Positions 8,789 to 17,277 of a DNA stretch of 64,000 nucleotides are shown piece after piece (the stretch's first letter is position 1; each line of letters opens with the position of its first letter). The stretch comes from JBHGXV01 sp041920505 (lineage in GTDB: Bacteria; Bacillota; Bacilli; Brevibacillales; Brevibacillaceae): positions 1 through 64,000 of the forward strand of contig JBHGXV010000021.1 in the NCBI GenBank assembly GCA_041920505.1. Direction: 5' to 3'. Position numbers and translations under genes: made by a program. Under the pieces are notes generated by a model. It searched no databases, was not told where the DNA came from, and saw only the letters and a list, made by a program, of their open reading frames with translations.

Positions 8789-10003
8789 AGACGGTGGAAA
8801 AGTGGAAGCGAAACCTGTTCATTTTGTATGTCGGGCAATTCCTGGCCATGGCCTCCATGAGTTGCGTTACTCCCTTTTTGCCGCTGTACCTGCAGCAAAT
8901 GGGGCTTGCCGATCAAGATGAAGTGCTTGTATGGTCCGGCCTGATTTTTGGAGCCAATCTGCTGACAGCCTTCATCTTTTCGCCGATTTGGGGAAAACTT
9001 GCCGACCGGTACGGACGCAAACTGATGCTGATTCGCTCCGTCTTTGGCATGGCCGTCACCATTACGCTTTTGGGCTTTGCCACCAGCCCGGTACACTTGT
9101 TGCTATTGCGCTTATTGAACGGGATGCTGTCCGGATTCGGTCCGGCTGCCGTCGCACTCATCGCCACCAACACTCCGAAAGAGCGAAGCGGGTTTGCGCT
9201 CGGAACCTTGCATTCAGGCACCGTTGCCGGGACGATTTGCGGTCCATTATTGGGCGGACTCATGGCCGACCGATTCGGCTTCAGCGCCGTTTTCTTCTAT
9301 ACCGGCTTCTGTATTTTTCTCGCCACGCTTTTCGTCATCGTTGGGGTCCAGTAACACTTTGAGAAAAAAGAAACGCCAGAGCCAAACACAGACTTTCGGC
9401 AAGACTTCAAAAAAATCGTTGCCCAAAAGCCCATTGCCTCTCTGTTCGTCTCCGCCGCGATCATTCGGTCAGCCATGACAGGCACATTGCCGCTCATCCC
9501 GCTATACGTCCAGCAATTGACGATGAGTCAGGAGAACCTGGTTGTTTTGGCCGGAGTAACTACTGCGACGATGGGTGTCGCCAATATGCTTACCGCACCG
9601 CAGTTGGGAAAGCTGGGAGACAAGTACGGCTCCCATCGCGTCTTCCTCTGCTCGGTGTTTGGCGCGATTCTGTTTTCGATCCCGCAAGCGTTTGTTCAGC
9701 ACCTGTGGCAGTTGATCGTACTGCGTTTTTGTACCGGAGCGTGTCTTGCCGGCATGATGCCTTCCATAAATGTCCTTATCAGGCACTATGCTCCTGTTGG
9801 CATGGAAAGCCGTACATACAGCTATGTCAATTGCGCATTGTTTTTGGGAGGCATGGCGGGAGCGCTTGGCATGGGCGTAATCGCATCATGGTTCGGCCTG
9901 CCGATGATTTTTATTTGTTCCGCCGTCCTTTTGCTCATCAACAATGCATGGATGAAATATACCGTGTTTCCGGTAATCAAGCAGGATCGCGAAGAGCGAG
10001 GAT
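8786..10003 (+). pseudogene. MFS transporter (siderophore exporter-like) with nonsense codon and lost stop
   Basis: The frame starts at the ATGA overlap with fhuF. It gives six membrane segments with the MFS motif GKLADRYGRK, then TAA at 9352-9354 (VGVQ-stop-HFEKK). The same frame continues through six more segments (GKLGDKYGSH, TVFPVIKQ). One G-to-T change (GAA to TAA) would explain the stop. At the 3' end no stop separates it from the permease, and the frame runs on into permease sequence. Such MFS proteins beside siderophore genes often export the siderophore. The boundary with the next gene is approximate. Confidence 0.8.
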
Positions 10004-10989
10004 TTCGTCTATTTTGCTTTTTTTATCCTGGTCATCTGTTTTGGGGCAAGTATCGTCCTCGGGACGACAAAAATACGTTTGATGACGGCTGTTGAGTCGT
10101 TTATCCATTATGATCTCTCCTCAAACGAGCATGTGATCATCCAAACGACGCGGCTCCCTCGGGCCCTGTTCGCCGCGATGATCGGCGGGAATTTAGCCGT
10201 TGCCGGTGCGCTCATGCAGGCGTTAACAAGAAATCCGTTGGCATCTCCAAGCATTTTTGGGATTAATGCGGGTGCCGTTTTTTTGTCATCGTGGCTTTAA
10301 CCTTTCTTCCGATCTCTTCCCTAGACCAGTTGGTATGGGTCGCGTTCCTGGGTGCAGGGTTTGCCGCATTTGCCGTCTACTTTCTCGGTTCATTGGGCAG
10401 GGACGGATTCACTCCGGTGAAAGTCGTGTTAGCCGGCTCCGCGATGACAGCGTTGTTTACCTCGTTTACGCAGGGCATGCTGGTTATCGATGAAGCGGGC
10501 TTGCAAAATGTGCTGTTTTGGTTAGCCGGGTCGATCGCCGGCAAATCCACTGAGGAGTTATGGCCGCTTTTGCCCTATATGATCGTTGCCGGAATCACCG
10601 CGATGGCACTTGCACAGCCAGTCAACATCCTTGCGTCAGGGGAGGATGTGGCCAAAGGTTTGGGGCAAAGAACCACCCTTGTGAAACTGGCAGTCGCCGT
10701 TACCGTGATGTTGCTTGCGGGCAGCTCTGTTGCGGTTGCCGGCTCCATTGGCTTCGTAGGACTCGTTATTCCACATGTGGCCCGTTTTCTGGTTGGCATC
10801 GATTATCGCTGGGTGATTCGTTACAGCGCGGTACTCGGGGCTATCTTCCTGTTGCTGGCGGATATTGTTGCCCGCTTTGTGGTGATGCCTGGCGAACTGC
10901 CAATTGGGGTCATGACAGGTTTGATCGGCGGGCCGTTTTTTGTCTACATTACTCGGAAGGGGCTTCGCCCGAAAGGGGTGTCACCATGA
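9977..10989 (+). pseudogene. FecCD-type iron-siderophore permease, start lost and frameshifted
   Basis: The permease frame opens after a TAA at 9974-9976 but has no usable start before its first membrane segment (FILVICFGASIVLG). It reads through RLPRALFAAMIGGNLAVAGA and TRNPLASPSIFGINAG, then shifts at a T7 run near 10285. From 10291 the other frame continues normally (GSIGFVGLVIPHVARFLVG) to the stop at 10989. Adding one T restores the gene at that point. The missing start suggests a small deletion that fused the MFS tail to this gene. A real product would be one half of an inner-membrane ABC importer. Confidence 0.8.
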
Positions 10990-12005
10990 ATCGATTCATC
11001 ATCATTCGCAGCAAAACGGGACGGTATTCTTTCCTGGTACAAAAGAGAACGGTCATGGTGCTCACCGTGCTTGTCATCCTCACTCTCGCCTTGTTTCTGT
11101 TAAGTATCACACTGAGTAACAAGGGGATTTCACCTGTCGAAGTATGGAAAACGCTCATTGGCCAAGGGACAGCAGCCCATTCGCTAGTGCTTGGAACGTT
11201 AAGGCTTCCCCGGATCATTGTCGCCGTCCTTGTAGGAGCGGCGCTGAGCGTTTCCGGAGCCATCCTGCAAGGGATCATCCGCAATCCGCTAGCGTCGCCG
11301 GATGTTATCGGGATTACTGGGGGAGCCGCATTAGCGGCCGTGACTTTCCTTACCTATTTTGCGGGAACGGTGAGTATCAAGTGGCTTCCGGTAGCAGCAT
11401 TTTTCGGAGCCGGCTTGATTTCACTCGTGATATACGTGCTGGCCTGGAACAAAGGGGTGTCTTCGACGAGGCTGGTGCTGATCGGGATTGGGATTTCCGC
11501 GACGGCAAGCTCTTTCACCATGCTGATGATTATCCTGAGTCCCATGAACGCAGCCAGCCAAGCCTATACCTGGTTAACGGGAAGCATATACGGCGCGTCA
11601 TGCGTGTATGTGTTACTGCCTTGGGTGATTGTTTTTATCCCAGTGGCACTCATATATTCCAGAAACGTCAATGTTCAGGAACTGGGAGATGACGTGGCGA
11701 CGGGGCTGGGAGCTTCCGTTCAGCTTCATCGATGCGTGTTGCTGTTCATCAGCGTGGCGTTGGCTGGTGCGATTGGATTTATCGGCTTGATTGCGCCGCA
11801 TATCGCCAGAAAACTTGTAGGTTCGTCATTTGACGCTTTACTTCCAGTCGCCGCTCTGATTGGCAGTATCATCCTCATGTCTGCCGATATGGTTGCCAGA
11901 ACGGTTTTTCTACCGCTCGATATTCCTGCCGGTGTTTTTACTGCTGGGGTGGGCGCACCTTTCTTTCTTTATTTGCTATTGCTATATAGAAATCGGAATC
12001 AGTAG
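10986..12005 (+). CDS. FecCD-type iron-siderophore ABC permease
   Basis: This intact protein of 339 residues has about ten membrane segments and the family motifs LRLPRIIVAVLVGAALSVSG, RNPLASPDVIGITGG and GFIGLIAPHIARKLVG. It would form the second half of the permease dimer with the preceding gene, whose stop overlaps its ATG. No ATPase (FecE-like) or lipoprotein receptor is encoded in the operon, so these must come from elsewhere if transport works. A strong terminator follows. It is the only transporter gene in the operon without a lesion. Confidence 0.9.
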   Translation: MNRFIIIRSKTGRYSFLVQKRTVMVLTVLVILTLALFLLSITLSNKGISPVEVWKTLIGQGTAAHSLVLGTLRLPRIIVAVLVGAALSVSGAILQGIIRNPLASPDVIGITGGAALAAVTFLTYFAGTVSIKWLPVAAFFGAGLISLVIYVLAWNKGVSSTRLVLIGIGISATASSFTMLMIILSPMNAASQAYTWLTGSIYGASCVYVLLPWVIVFIPVALIYSRNVNVQELGDDVATGLGASVQLHRCVLLFISVALAGAIGFIGLIAPHIARKLVGSSFDALLPVAALIGSIILMSADMVARTVFLPLDIPAGVFTAGVGAPFFLYLLLLYRNRNQ

Positions 12006-12040
12006 GGGACATTATTTTGAAAAATCATTACACCATCAAA

Positions 12041-12074
12041 GCTGCTGACAAATTTCCTGTCAGCAGCATTTTTA
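12041..12074 (+). terminator. terminator of the iron operon
   Basis: A perfect 10-bp stem GCTGCTGACA / TGTCAGCAGC with a 7-nt loop is followed by ATTTTTATTT. It closes the Fur-controlled operon. Confidence 0.9.
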
Positions 12075-12158
12075 TTTGGGGGAAAAAGGGGTTCTTTCGG
12101 CACTTTGGTTGCAACAGAATCCATGGTTGCCGGTCAATAAAAAAATATTTTTTGGCAC

Positions 12159-12187
12159 TGCAATTTCTTGGTTATTTTCCCGTCTAA
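12159..12187 (+). promoter_or_regulatory. candidate ECF-type promoter
   Basis: TGCAAT, 16 nt, then CGTCTAA resembles promoters of ECF sigma factors (AAC/AAT-type -35 and CGTC -10). It lies 35 nt before the sigma gene, so autoregulation is likely. A related arrangement occurs before the second ECF gene (52076-52105). Confidence 0.5.
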
Positions 12188-12221
12188 TTGTTGTGAGGAT
12201 CATCGAAAGCGGGTGAAATCA

Positions 12222-12749
12222 ATGCGATCCCATGAAGAGATTGAAGAGTGGTTTATTCGTTATAGCAATGATGTGCATAATTTTCTTGTTTACTATACCA
12301 ACCAGAGAGATGTGGAGGATCTGGTTCAAGAGGTTTTTATAAAAGCGATGCGCGGTATGAATCACTTCCAAAACATGTCTCATCCGAAAACGTGGTTATT
12401 TACAATCGCTAGGAACACGGCGATTGACTATATGCGGAGGCACAAGCCGATCTGGGGAGTGCCGGAGACGTTTCTTAGGCAAATCATATCAAAAGAGAAG
12501 TCACCCAGCGAGAAACTTGTATGGCAAGAGGAACAAGAGGAAATCTACCGATTGATAAACCAGTTAAAACGATCCTACCGTGAAGTCCTGATTCTTCGCA
12601 TCATGGAGGAGCTTTCCGTTGCGGATACAGCTCAAATCCTGGGATGGAGCGAGTCGAAAGTGACCCTTACCTTACATCGCGCTTTAAAAGCCATTCAGAA
12701 AAAAATGCTGGAAGCCAAAGGAGGTGAACAATATGACTTACTCTTTTGA
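12222..12749 (+). CDS. ECF RNA polymerase sigma factor
   Basis: This 175-residue protein has sigma region 2 (DVEDLVQEVFIKAMRGM, PKTWLFTIARNTAIDYMRRH) and region 4 (YREVLILRIMEELSVADTAQ, GWSESKVTLTLHRALKAI). That is the size and layout of a SigX/SigM-type ECF factor. The ATG at 12222 is preferred; the open frame extends upstream without a better ribosome binding site. Its 3' end overlaps the next gene by 17 nt. Together with the following membrane protein it should form a sigma/anti-sigma switch reacting to a cell-envelope signal. Confidence 0.9.
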   Translation: MRSHEEIEEWFIRYSNDVHNFLVYYTNQRDVEDLVQEVFIKAMRGMNHFQNMSHPKTWLFTIARNTAIDYMRRHKPIWGVPETFLRQIISKEKSPSEKLVWQEEQEEIYRLINQLKRSYREVLILRIMEELSVADTAQILGWSESKVTLTLHRALKAIQKKMLEAKGGEQYDLLF

Positions 12750-14202
12750 CGAAGAAGAACTGGTCAAACGGATACAAGCACTTCCCAAAATACCGATGAC
12801 AAGGGAGAGCAGCACCAGGATATTAATGGAACTGCAACGGAGATACCCGAGCATCAAACGACAAGAAAAATACAGAAAGATCGCACAGAAGTGTTCGATT
12901 GCGGCGGTCGTCTCCGCGTGTGTACTAGGTTTCATCGGGCTGTATCATTTTCCCGAAAACGACCATTTCCAATCAATGCACCCAACCAGGATGGACGTCC
13001 AGCAGCCTGAGCATGAGACAGCGCTGACGACACCTGATCCGGCACCTCGACAGACAGGAGACGCACATCGTCAGCCCCTGTCACACGCCGGCAAGGAATA
13101 CGCTCCACCGCCCGTTTATCCAGCAGATACAGACCAACTGGTCGAGGCTCAATATGAGGGAGTAGGGCAGGCACAAGTCCGCGTGTTTTCCGACTCCAAA
13201 CACACGTTATTCATTCAAACAGGAGAACAACGGTCTCTGCTGTACGAAACAGCTTACCTCCTTGCTGGTCCTGTACATGTATATCCCGCTTTGGATCGTT
13301 CTGGCCGCTATTATATCCGTTTGCAGGAGAAAAAGGATAACAAAACCATTCCCCACCTTCTTTTCGCGGAAGGTGACAAAGTGATCGCGGAAGTGAAAGA
13401 GATTCCGCGGCAAAACGTTGATGTTTTCCAACTGGATTGGTCACCGAAGGGTACGAAAGCTTTGCTCATGCTGGGAAATTCGAACCCGGAAAAAATCGTG
13501 GTTGGTGTGATTGATCAGCGCGATTTTCGGTTCGTTCCGCTATTTAGCGATAGGAACAAACCCTATTTGTTGGGGTGGAAAGATGAATCCAGGTATCTCT
13601 TGTACGAGGATGCTTTTGTCGAAATGCAGGTGGATCAACGAACACATCGCACGCTGGCTGTGTCGCTTCCTGATACAAGGGGCAAAGTAACAGACGCAGT
13701 TGCCGTTCGCGGGGCGGAGCCAACAGCGGTGATCCATGTCGCCATGCCGAGCGGAGCGACGAAAATCTACCAGTTCCGTCTCAAGACAGGGGAATTCTCC
13801 CCAATCGGATCTACAGATGCGATCACCGCTATAAGCAGGATCACGCTTGGAACCATGCCTGACCAAAAACAACTGGTGGCGGAAGTAAGAGAAACATCCC
13901 TTCAATTTGAGGTGTATGATCCTGTAGCCAACCATTCTGAAGCAAAGCTGACAAAGAGGTTCCCCGAACAAACGGTCCAACTGGAAGAACCCGTTCTTTC
14001 ACCGGACGGAACCTATGTCGCGATCCAAGGGTGGATGTCTTCTTCACAGGAACGGTTCCTCCTGATCTTCTCGCTTCATGACGGTATGGTCGTCTACGAA
14101 GACACATGGCAAAGAAACCCGCCTCCCGCTCTGAAATGGATAGATTCCACCACACTTCAGGCTGGAAGCAAAAACATACATGTAAAGGAGAATGAACAAT
14201 GA
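12733..14202 (+). CDS. membrane-anchored anti-sigma-like protein
   Basis: This 489-residue protein has a cytoplasmic N-terminus of about 50 residues, one membrane helix (CSIAAVVSACVLGFIGLYHF) and a large outer domain with beta-rich repeats (SDSKHTLFIQTG, LDWSPKGTKALLMLG, LSPDGTYVAIQG) suggestive of a beta-propeller. GGAGGTGA precedes ATG 12733 within the sigma gene. Position and topology fit a regulator that holds the ECF sigma at the membrane. No named anti-sigma domain is evident, so binding to sigma is inferred. Confidence 0.65.
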   Translation: MTYSFDEEELVKRIQALPKIPMTRESSTRILMELQRRYPSIKRQEKYRKIAQKCSIAAVVSACVLGFIGLYHFPENDHFQSMHPTRMDVQQPEHETALTTPDPAPRQTGDAHRQPLSHAGKEYAPPPVYPADTDQLVEAQYEGVGQAQVRVFSDSKHTLFIQTGEQRSLLYETAYLLAGPVHVYPALDRSGRYYIRLQEKKDNKTIPHLLFAEGDKVIAEVKEIPRQNVDVFQLDWSPKGTKALLMLGNSNPEKIVVGVIDQRDFRFVPLFSDRNKPYLLGWKDESRYLLYEDAFVEMQVDQRTHRTLAVSLPDTRGKVTDAVAVRGAEPTAVIHVAMPSGATKIYQFRLKTGEFSPIGSTDAITAISRITLGTMPDQKQLVAEVRETSLQFEVYDPVANHSEAKLTKRFPEQTVQLEEPVLSPDGTYVAIQGWMSSSQERFLLIFSLHDGMVVYEDTWQRNPPPALKWIDSTTLQAGSKNIHVKENEQ

Positions 14203-15269
14203 AAAAAATTTATCAAACAGTTGTCGCACTTTCCATTAGCACCCTCATCGCCGCTCATCCGGCGTGGGCCATTGAAAAAACGGGAGCGACTCCTCCCGTA
14301 ACTCAAACCAGCATTCAACTGGACGAGGGAACCAAACAGGCGGTTGAGAAAACCAAACTGGTGATGCCCATCCTTCGCGATTTTCATGTCAAAGACATAT
14401 GGAGCGGGAAGCACGTTTCGCGCGTTCGTTTCACAAAACCACAGTCATCCGTAACGGCCACACTTTATTTCCAGCGGCAAACGGGCGAAGTGGTTGGCTT
14501 CGCGATCACCGATCCGTCACCGATTCTCACCAAAAACACCCTTACAGACAAAGAGGCTTTGCAAAAGGCAAGGGAATTTCTGCAAAAAGTGAAGGCCATC
14601 ACGTCAATTGATCTGACGCAAGCAAAACCGGAAAGGATTGAAAGGGGATTTGCTAATCTGATCACGATCGCCTATCCTTCCGCCATACAGGAAAATACGG
14701 ATTACCTCCGATTGGACATTGACCATAAAGGGCAGGTCGTTCAATTTCAAAAGGCAGGAATCAAATTAATTGACGAAATGTCAATAGCCGATTTTGACGA
14801 AGTGGCGAAGAAAACCTTTGAAAAAACGTCCAGCATCCTGCCTGGGTTTAAAAACGCATCAGTCGATTACGTCATAAAAGGATTGATCGAGTACGACCCT
14901 GTTGACACATGGAAAGTGCAATCATCCGTGAAATCCGGGGATGAAAAGAAAGCGATGTATATGATTGAATTTGATTCAACAACAGGTGAAATCTATCAAG
15001 TGTTCCAAGGTATCACCCCGGCAGATTCCGCAACCGGTATTACGACGGTGCAAGCGATTGCGGAAGGGAAAAAGCTGCTCGAAAGATTCTACGGCGAAGA
15101 AGCGAAGAGTTACACGGTAACACAGATTGAGCAGGACACGCAGAATAAGAATTCGAGAAAAGGCTTTACCGTTGTCTTTGAAGCGCCTTCCTTGAAGAAA
15201 ACGGTAACGATCCAATTGTATAAAGATGGTCAATTGCTGTCCCTGGAGAAGAAGATTCCCCTTCCTTAA
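14199..15269 (+). CDS. secreted YcdB/YcdC-domain protein
   Basis: This 356-residue protein starts with a signal peptide (MKKIYQTVVALSISTLIAAH, cleavage near AWA). The mature part has repeated YcdB/YcdC-PepSY-like units: LYFQRQTGEVVGFAITD followed by DKEALQKAREFLQKV, and YMIEFDSTTGEIYQVF followed by TTVQAIAEGKKLLERF. The start overlaps the previous stop. Proteins of this type are extracytoplasmic and of uncertain function, possibly inhibitory or ligand-binding. The same domain type occurs at 52682-54376 behind another ECF sigma, so the association seems functional. Confidence 0.75.
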   Translation: MKKIYQTVVALSISTLIAAHPAWAIEKTGATPPVTQTSIQLDEGTKQAVEKTKLVMPILRDFHVKDIWSGKHVSRVRFTKPQSSVTATLYFQRQTGEVVGFAITDPSPILTKNTLTDKEALQKAREFLQKVKAITSIDLTQAKPERIERGFANLITIAYPSAIQENTDYLRLDIDHKGQVVQFQKAGIKLIDEMSIADFDEVAKKTFEKTSSILPGFKNASVDYVIKGLIEYDPVDTWKVQSSVKSGDEKKAMYMIEFDSTTGEIYQVFQGITPADSATGITTVQAIAEGKKLLERFYGEEAKSYTVTQIEQDTQNKNSRKGFTVVFEAPSLKKTVTIQLYKDGQLLSLEKKIPLP

Positions 15270-15285
15270 TAGGGACAAGATCCAT

Positions 15286-15320
15286 GAGAGGGTACCGGAT
15301 GAGGTACTCTCTTTGCGGTT
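15286..15320 (+). terminator. probable terminator after the YcdB gene
   Basis: GAGAGGGTACC and GGTACTCTC pair around GGATGA with a two-base bulge and are followed by TTTGCGGTTTT. The T-run is imperfect. Confidence 0.5.
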
Positions 15321-15325
15321 TTCAG

Positions 15326-15422
15326 GGAGTTTCGTAGAGCTTTGCGAAGAGGTGTCAACGCGTTGGAATGTCTCAGTCTGGTGGACGTGCTGGGGATGAA
15401 TAGGGAGACTTGGATCAAGATG
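15326..15422. repeat. diverged ~95-bp repeat S2
   Basis: This is the counterpart of 191-286, again directly behind a terminator hairpin. Here the shared frame stays open longer, from the repeat to TAA near 15452, giving LRRGVNALECLSLVDVLGMN followed by RETWIKMQGI. No start codon or ribosome binding site precedes it. It may be the tail of a decayed gene that was copied to both places. Confidence 0.55.
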
Positions 15423-15498
15423 CAGGGAATTGAGCAACCGGTATGGAAAAGGTAATGCAAGAACATTCTTCATAATAACGATGAGCAGGAGTTATCCG

Positions 15499-16251
15499 AT
15501 GGTTACACTAAAGTCAGTGGACGGAAAGAACATAGCGAGTGTCAATGACTGGTTTTCCTTTTCACCCCCAGCCAAGGGAGGGACGCAATGGAAAGACGGG
15601 CGGAGCGCCAAGGAACTGGCAAAAGCGTGGTTTAGAACCGGTAAAGCACAGATCCCTGTTGAATTGTTATCGCTTCTTCAATCTCACCCGATTACTCGTG
15701 ATTTTGACATGGTGGTCGGAATTCCTGAGAAAGAAACGATCCTTGACGATTTTAAAGGAAGCGGTCGTAACCATGACATGGTACTGATTGGCGAAACCCC
15801 GGATAATCGCATATTGATTGCGGTAGAAGCCAAAACGGACGAGCCGTTTGGCGAGATTATCGGCGACTATATCCGATCCAGTGTAAAGGCGAATCCAAGA
15901 AGCCGCGTTCCTGATCGAATCCATCAACTCTCAATGGGTTTATTCGGTCACACTGAAGTAGCGAGGCTTAGATATCAACTGCTTCATGCCGCCGCTGGGA
16001 CACTTATTGAGGCAACCAATCAGAATGCATCGCATGCGGTGCTGGTGATCCATGAGTTTATTCCCTCCACAGGGAAAACGGACAAAGCAAAACAGAATGA
16101 GCAGGATCTGGCGGCTTTTATTGAGGTATTGTCAGACGGCCGGCAGACATTGGCCATAGGCGAATTGATCGGACCTTTTCATGTGCCGGGTGGCGGTAGA
16201 ATACCATCCAACATCCCGCTGTATATCGGAAAGATAGAAGCGGAATTGTAA
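15499..16251 (+). CDS. DUF6946-like protein, possible PD-(D/E)XK nuclease fold
   Basis: This 250-residue cytoplasmic protein matches my recollection of the DUF6946 family in its opening (KGGTQWKDGRSAKELAKAW). It contains HDMVLIGETPDNRILIAVEA followed by K, an Asp then Glu-x-Lys spacing seen in PD-(D/E)XK nuclease folds. AGGAG sits 8 nt before ATG 15499, so the in-frame ATG at 15481 is less likely. It is followed 24 nt later by the truncated GIY-YIG gene. Function is unknown; a nuclease or restriction-related role is only a suggestion. Confidence 0.5.
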   Translation: MVTLKSVDGKNIASVNDWFSFSPPAKGGTQWKDGRSAKELAKAWFRTGKAQIPVELLSLLQSHPITRDFDMVVGIPEKETILDDFKGSGRNHDMVLIGETPDNRILIAVEAKTDEPFGEIIGDYIRSSVKANPRSRVPDRIHQLSMGLFGHTEVARLRYQLLHAAAGTLIEATNQNASHAVLVIHEFIPSTGKTDKAKQNEQDLAAFIEVLSDGRQTLAIGELIGPFHVPGGGRIPSNIPLYIGKIEAEL

Positions 16252-16275
16252 TCGATATGAGGGAAAAACAAAATC

Positions 16276-16389
16276 ATGCATATTGAATGGACGGGCCCTT
16301 ACAGTCTCGAACAATTGACCGAGCTTAACGATCCAAACAGTGATTATGGTGTGTATCAAATTTATGGAGGGCATCCAGTGTATGGGTGA
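16276..16389 (+). pseudogene. N-terminal fragment of a GIY-YIG-type protein
   Basis: The 37-codon frame reads MHIEWTGPYSLEQLTELN, then YGVYQIYGGHPVYG and TGA. YGVYQIYG matches the GIY half of the GIY-YIG nuclease motif; the expected YIG half and catalytic Arg/Glu residues are gone. The coding match stops within a few bases of the R3 repeat, so arrival of the repeat or a linked deletion probably removed the rest of the gene. Confidence 0.6.
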
Positions 16390-16394
16390 CTAGA

Positions 16395-16480
16395 GGGAAG
16401 CCGCTCGGAATCCTTCCGCTAAAAATGCTGCGAAGGGGATGGAAGGATTCCGATTATGCCCCCGCCACCACCTCCGCCCA
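16395..16480. repeat. diverged third copy (R3) of the R1/R2 repeat
   Basis: The element keeps the arms TCGGAATCC (16405-16413) and GGATTCCGA (16445-16453) and the trailing C-rich segment, but the loop is 31 nt with different sequence. Conservation of the arms while the loop changes suggests that the folded structure matters. It begins right after the truncated GIY-YIG fragment. Confidence 0.7.
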
Positions 16481-16499
16481 AAACAAACTGGTTTTTAGC

Positions 16500-16518
16500 A
16501 CCTGAAAAGGTTTTTTTG
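16500..16518 (+). terminator. weak hairpin-T terminator after R3
   Basis: ACCT, a GAAA loop and AGGT are followed by six or seven T. The stem is short. It keeps the repeat-then-terminator order seen for R1 and R2. Confidence 0.5.
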
Positions 16519-16565
16519 TATTTCCCTAGTCCTGGAACCTTGAATAATGATCATTTTTTCTGTAC

Positions 16566-16913
16566 ATGCTGAATAGTAAAATTTGTTTACGTGATTTTAC
16601 GAATATCGAAACCGCTTATGAATGTGGGATGGAAGCAATATTAATTGAAATTGCAAAGAGAAAACTGCTTGAAAATGAAAGTATATACGTCTCATCTGGA
16701 GTGTGTAAACAAGCAAGTCGTGAGGCATCTGATGCTTTCCACAGACTGCACATGATTTTAACCACTGAAGAACAAAAACGAAGACTTTTCGATATCGATT
16801 CGTCCTATAATAAAGTGGCGGCCCTTGAGGCAGATGAGTTTTTTATAAAAGGTTTTTTAATGGGTTATCGGTTCTTGAAGGAACTGAACAATTCATACCG
16901 AAGTGCAGTGTAA
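16566..16913 (+). CDS. small cytoplasmic protein, DUF6809-like
   Basis: This 115-residue, mostly helical protein is not confidently recognised. The central part (RLHMILTTEEQKRRLFDIDS) and the C-terminal FIKGFLMGYRFLKEL resemble small Firmicute proteins annotated DUF6809. The ATG has no clear Shine-Dalgarno sequence. Upstream is repeat R3 and downstream is a toxin-antitoxin pair, so it is probably part of the accessory stretch. Confidence 0.55.
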   Translation: MLNSKICLRDFTNIETAYECGMEAILIEIAKRKLLENESIYVSSGVCKQASREASDAFHRLHMILTTEEQKRRLFDIDSSYNKVAALEADEFFIKGFLMGYRFLKELNNSYRSAV

Positions 16914-16983
16914 TGTTGCATGGTGGTTCCTTCTGAGAATCATGCTTCTCACCATTCCGTACGATTTTGTGAGGTGATGCACC

Positions 16984-17277
16984 ATGTCGAATCTGAATCG
17001 ATTCATCATCATGAGACGGAAAGAGATTTTACAAATTGCTTCTCGGCATGGTGCACAAAATCTACGTATCTTTGGATCGCAAGTGAAGGGGACAGCGCAA
17101 AAAGACAGTGACATAGATGTACTGGTAGAATTTGAAGAAGGGCGTAGCCTGTTAGACCGAATTGCTCTCATTCAGGATTTGGAAGACTTGCTAGGTATGA
17201 AGGTAGACGTTGTTACCGAAAAAGCCCTGCATCCTGTCATACGTGACCAAATTCTACAGGAGGCAGTTCCGCTATGA
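16984..17277 (+). CDS. mntA: MntA-type nucleotidyltransferase antitoxin
   Basis: This 97-residue protein carries the minimal nucleotidyltransferase signature GSQVKGTAQKDSDIDVLVEF (GSxxxGxxxxxSDxDxxV). MntA antitoxins neutralise their partner HepT by transferring AMP onto its conserved tyrosine. GTGAGGTGATG lies 5-15 nt upstream of the ATG. The stop overlaps the HepT start (ATGA), the typical arrangement. The gene is intact. Confidence 0.88.
   Translation: MSNLNRFIIMRRKEILQIASRHGAQNLRIFGSQVKGTAQKDSDIDVLVEFEEGRSLLDRIALIQDLEDLLGMKVDVVTEKALHPVIRDQILQEAVPL

Noticed and set aside
10560..12005. 481-residue frame starting inside the first permease
   Set aside because: The first 142 residues are out of frame with the first permease; the real second permease starts at 10986 with an ATGA overlap.
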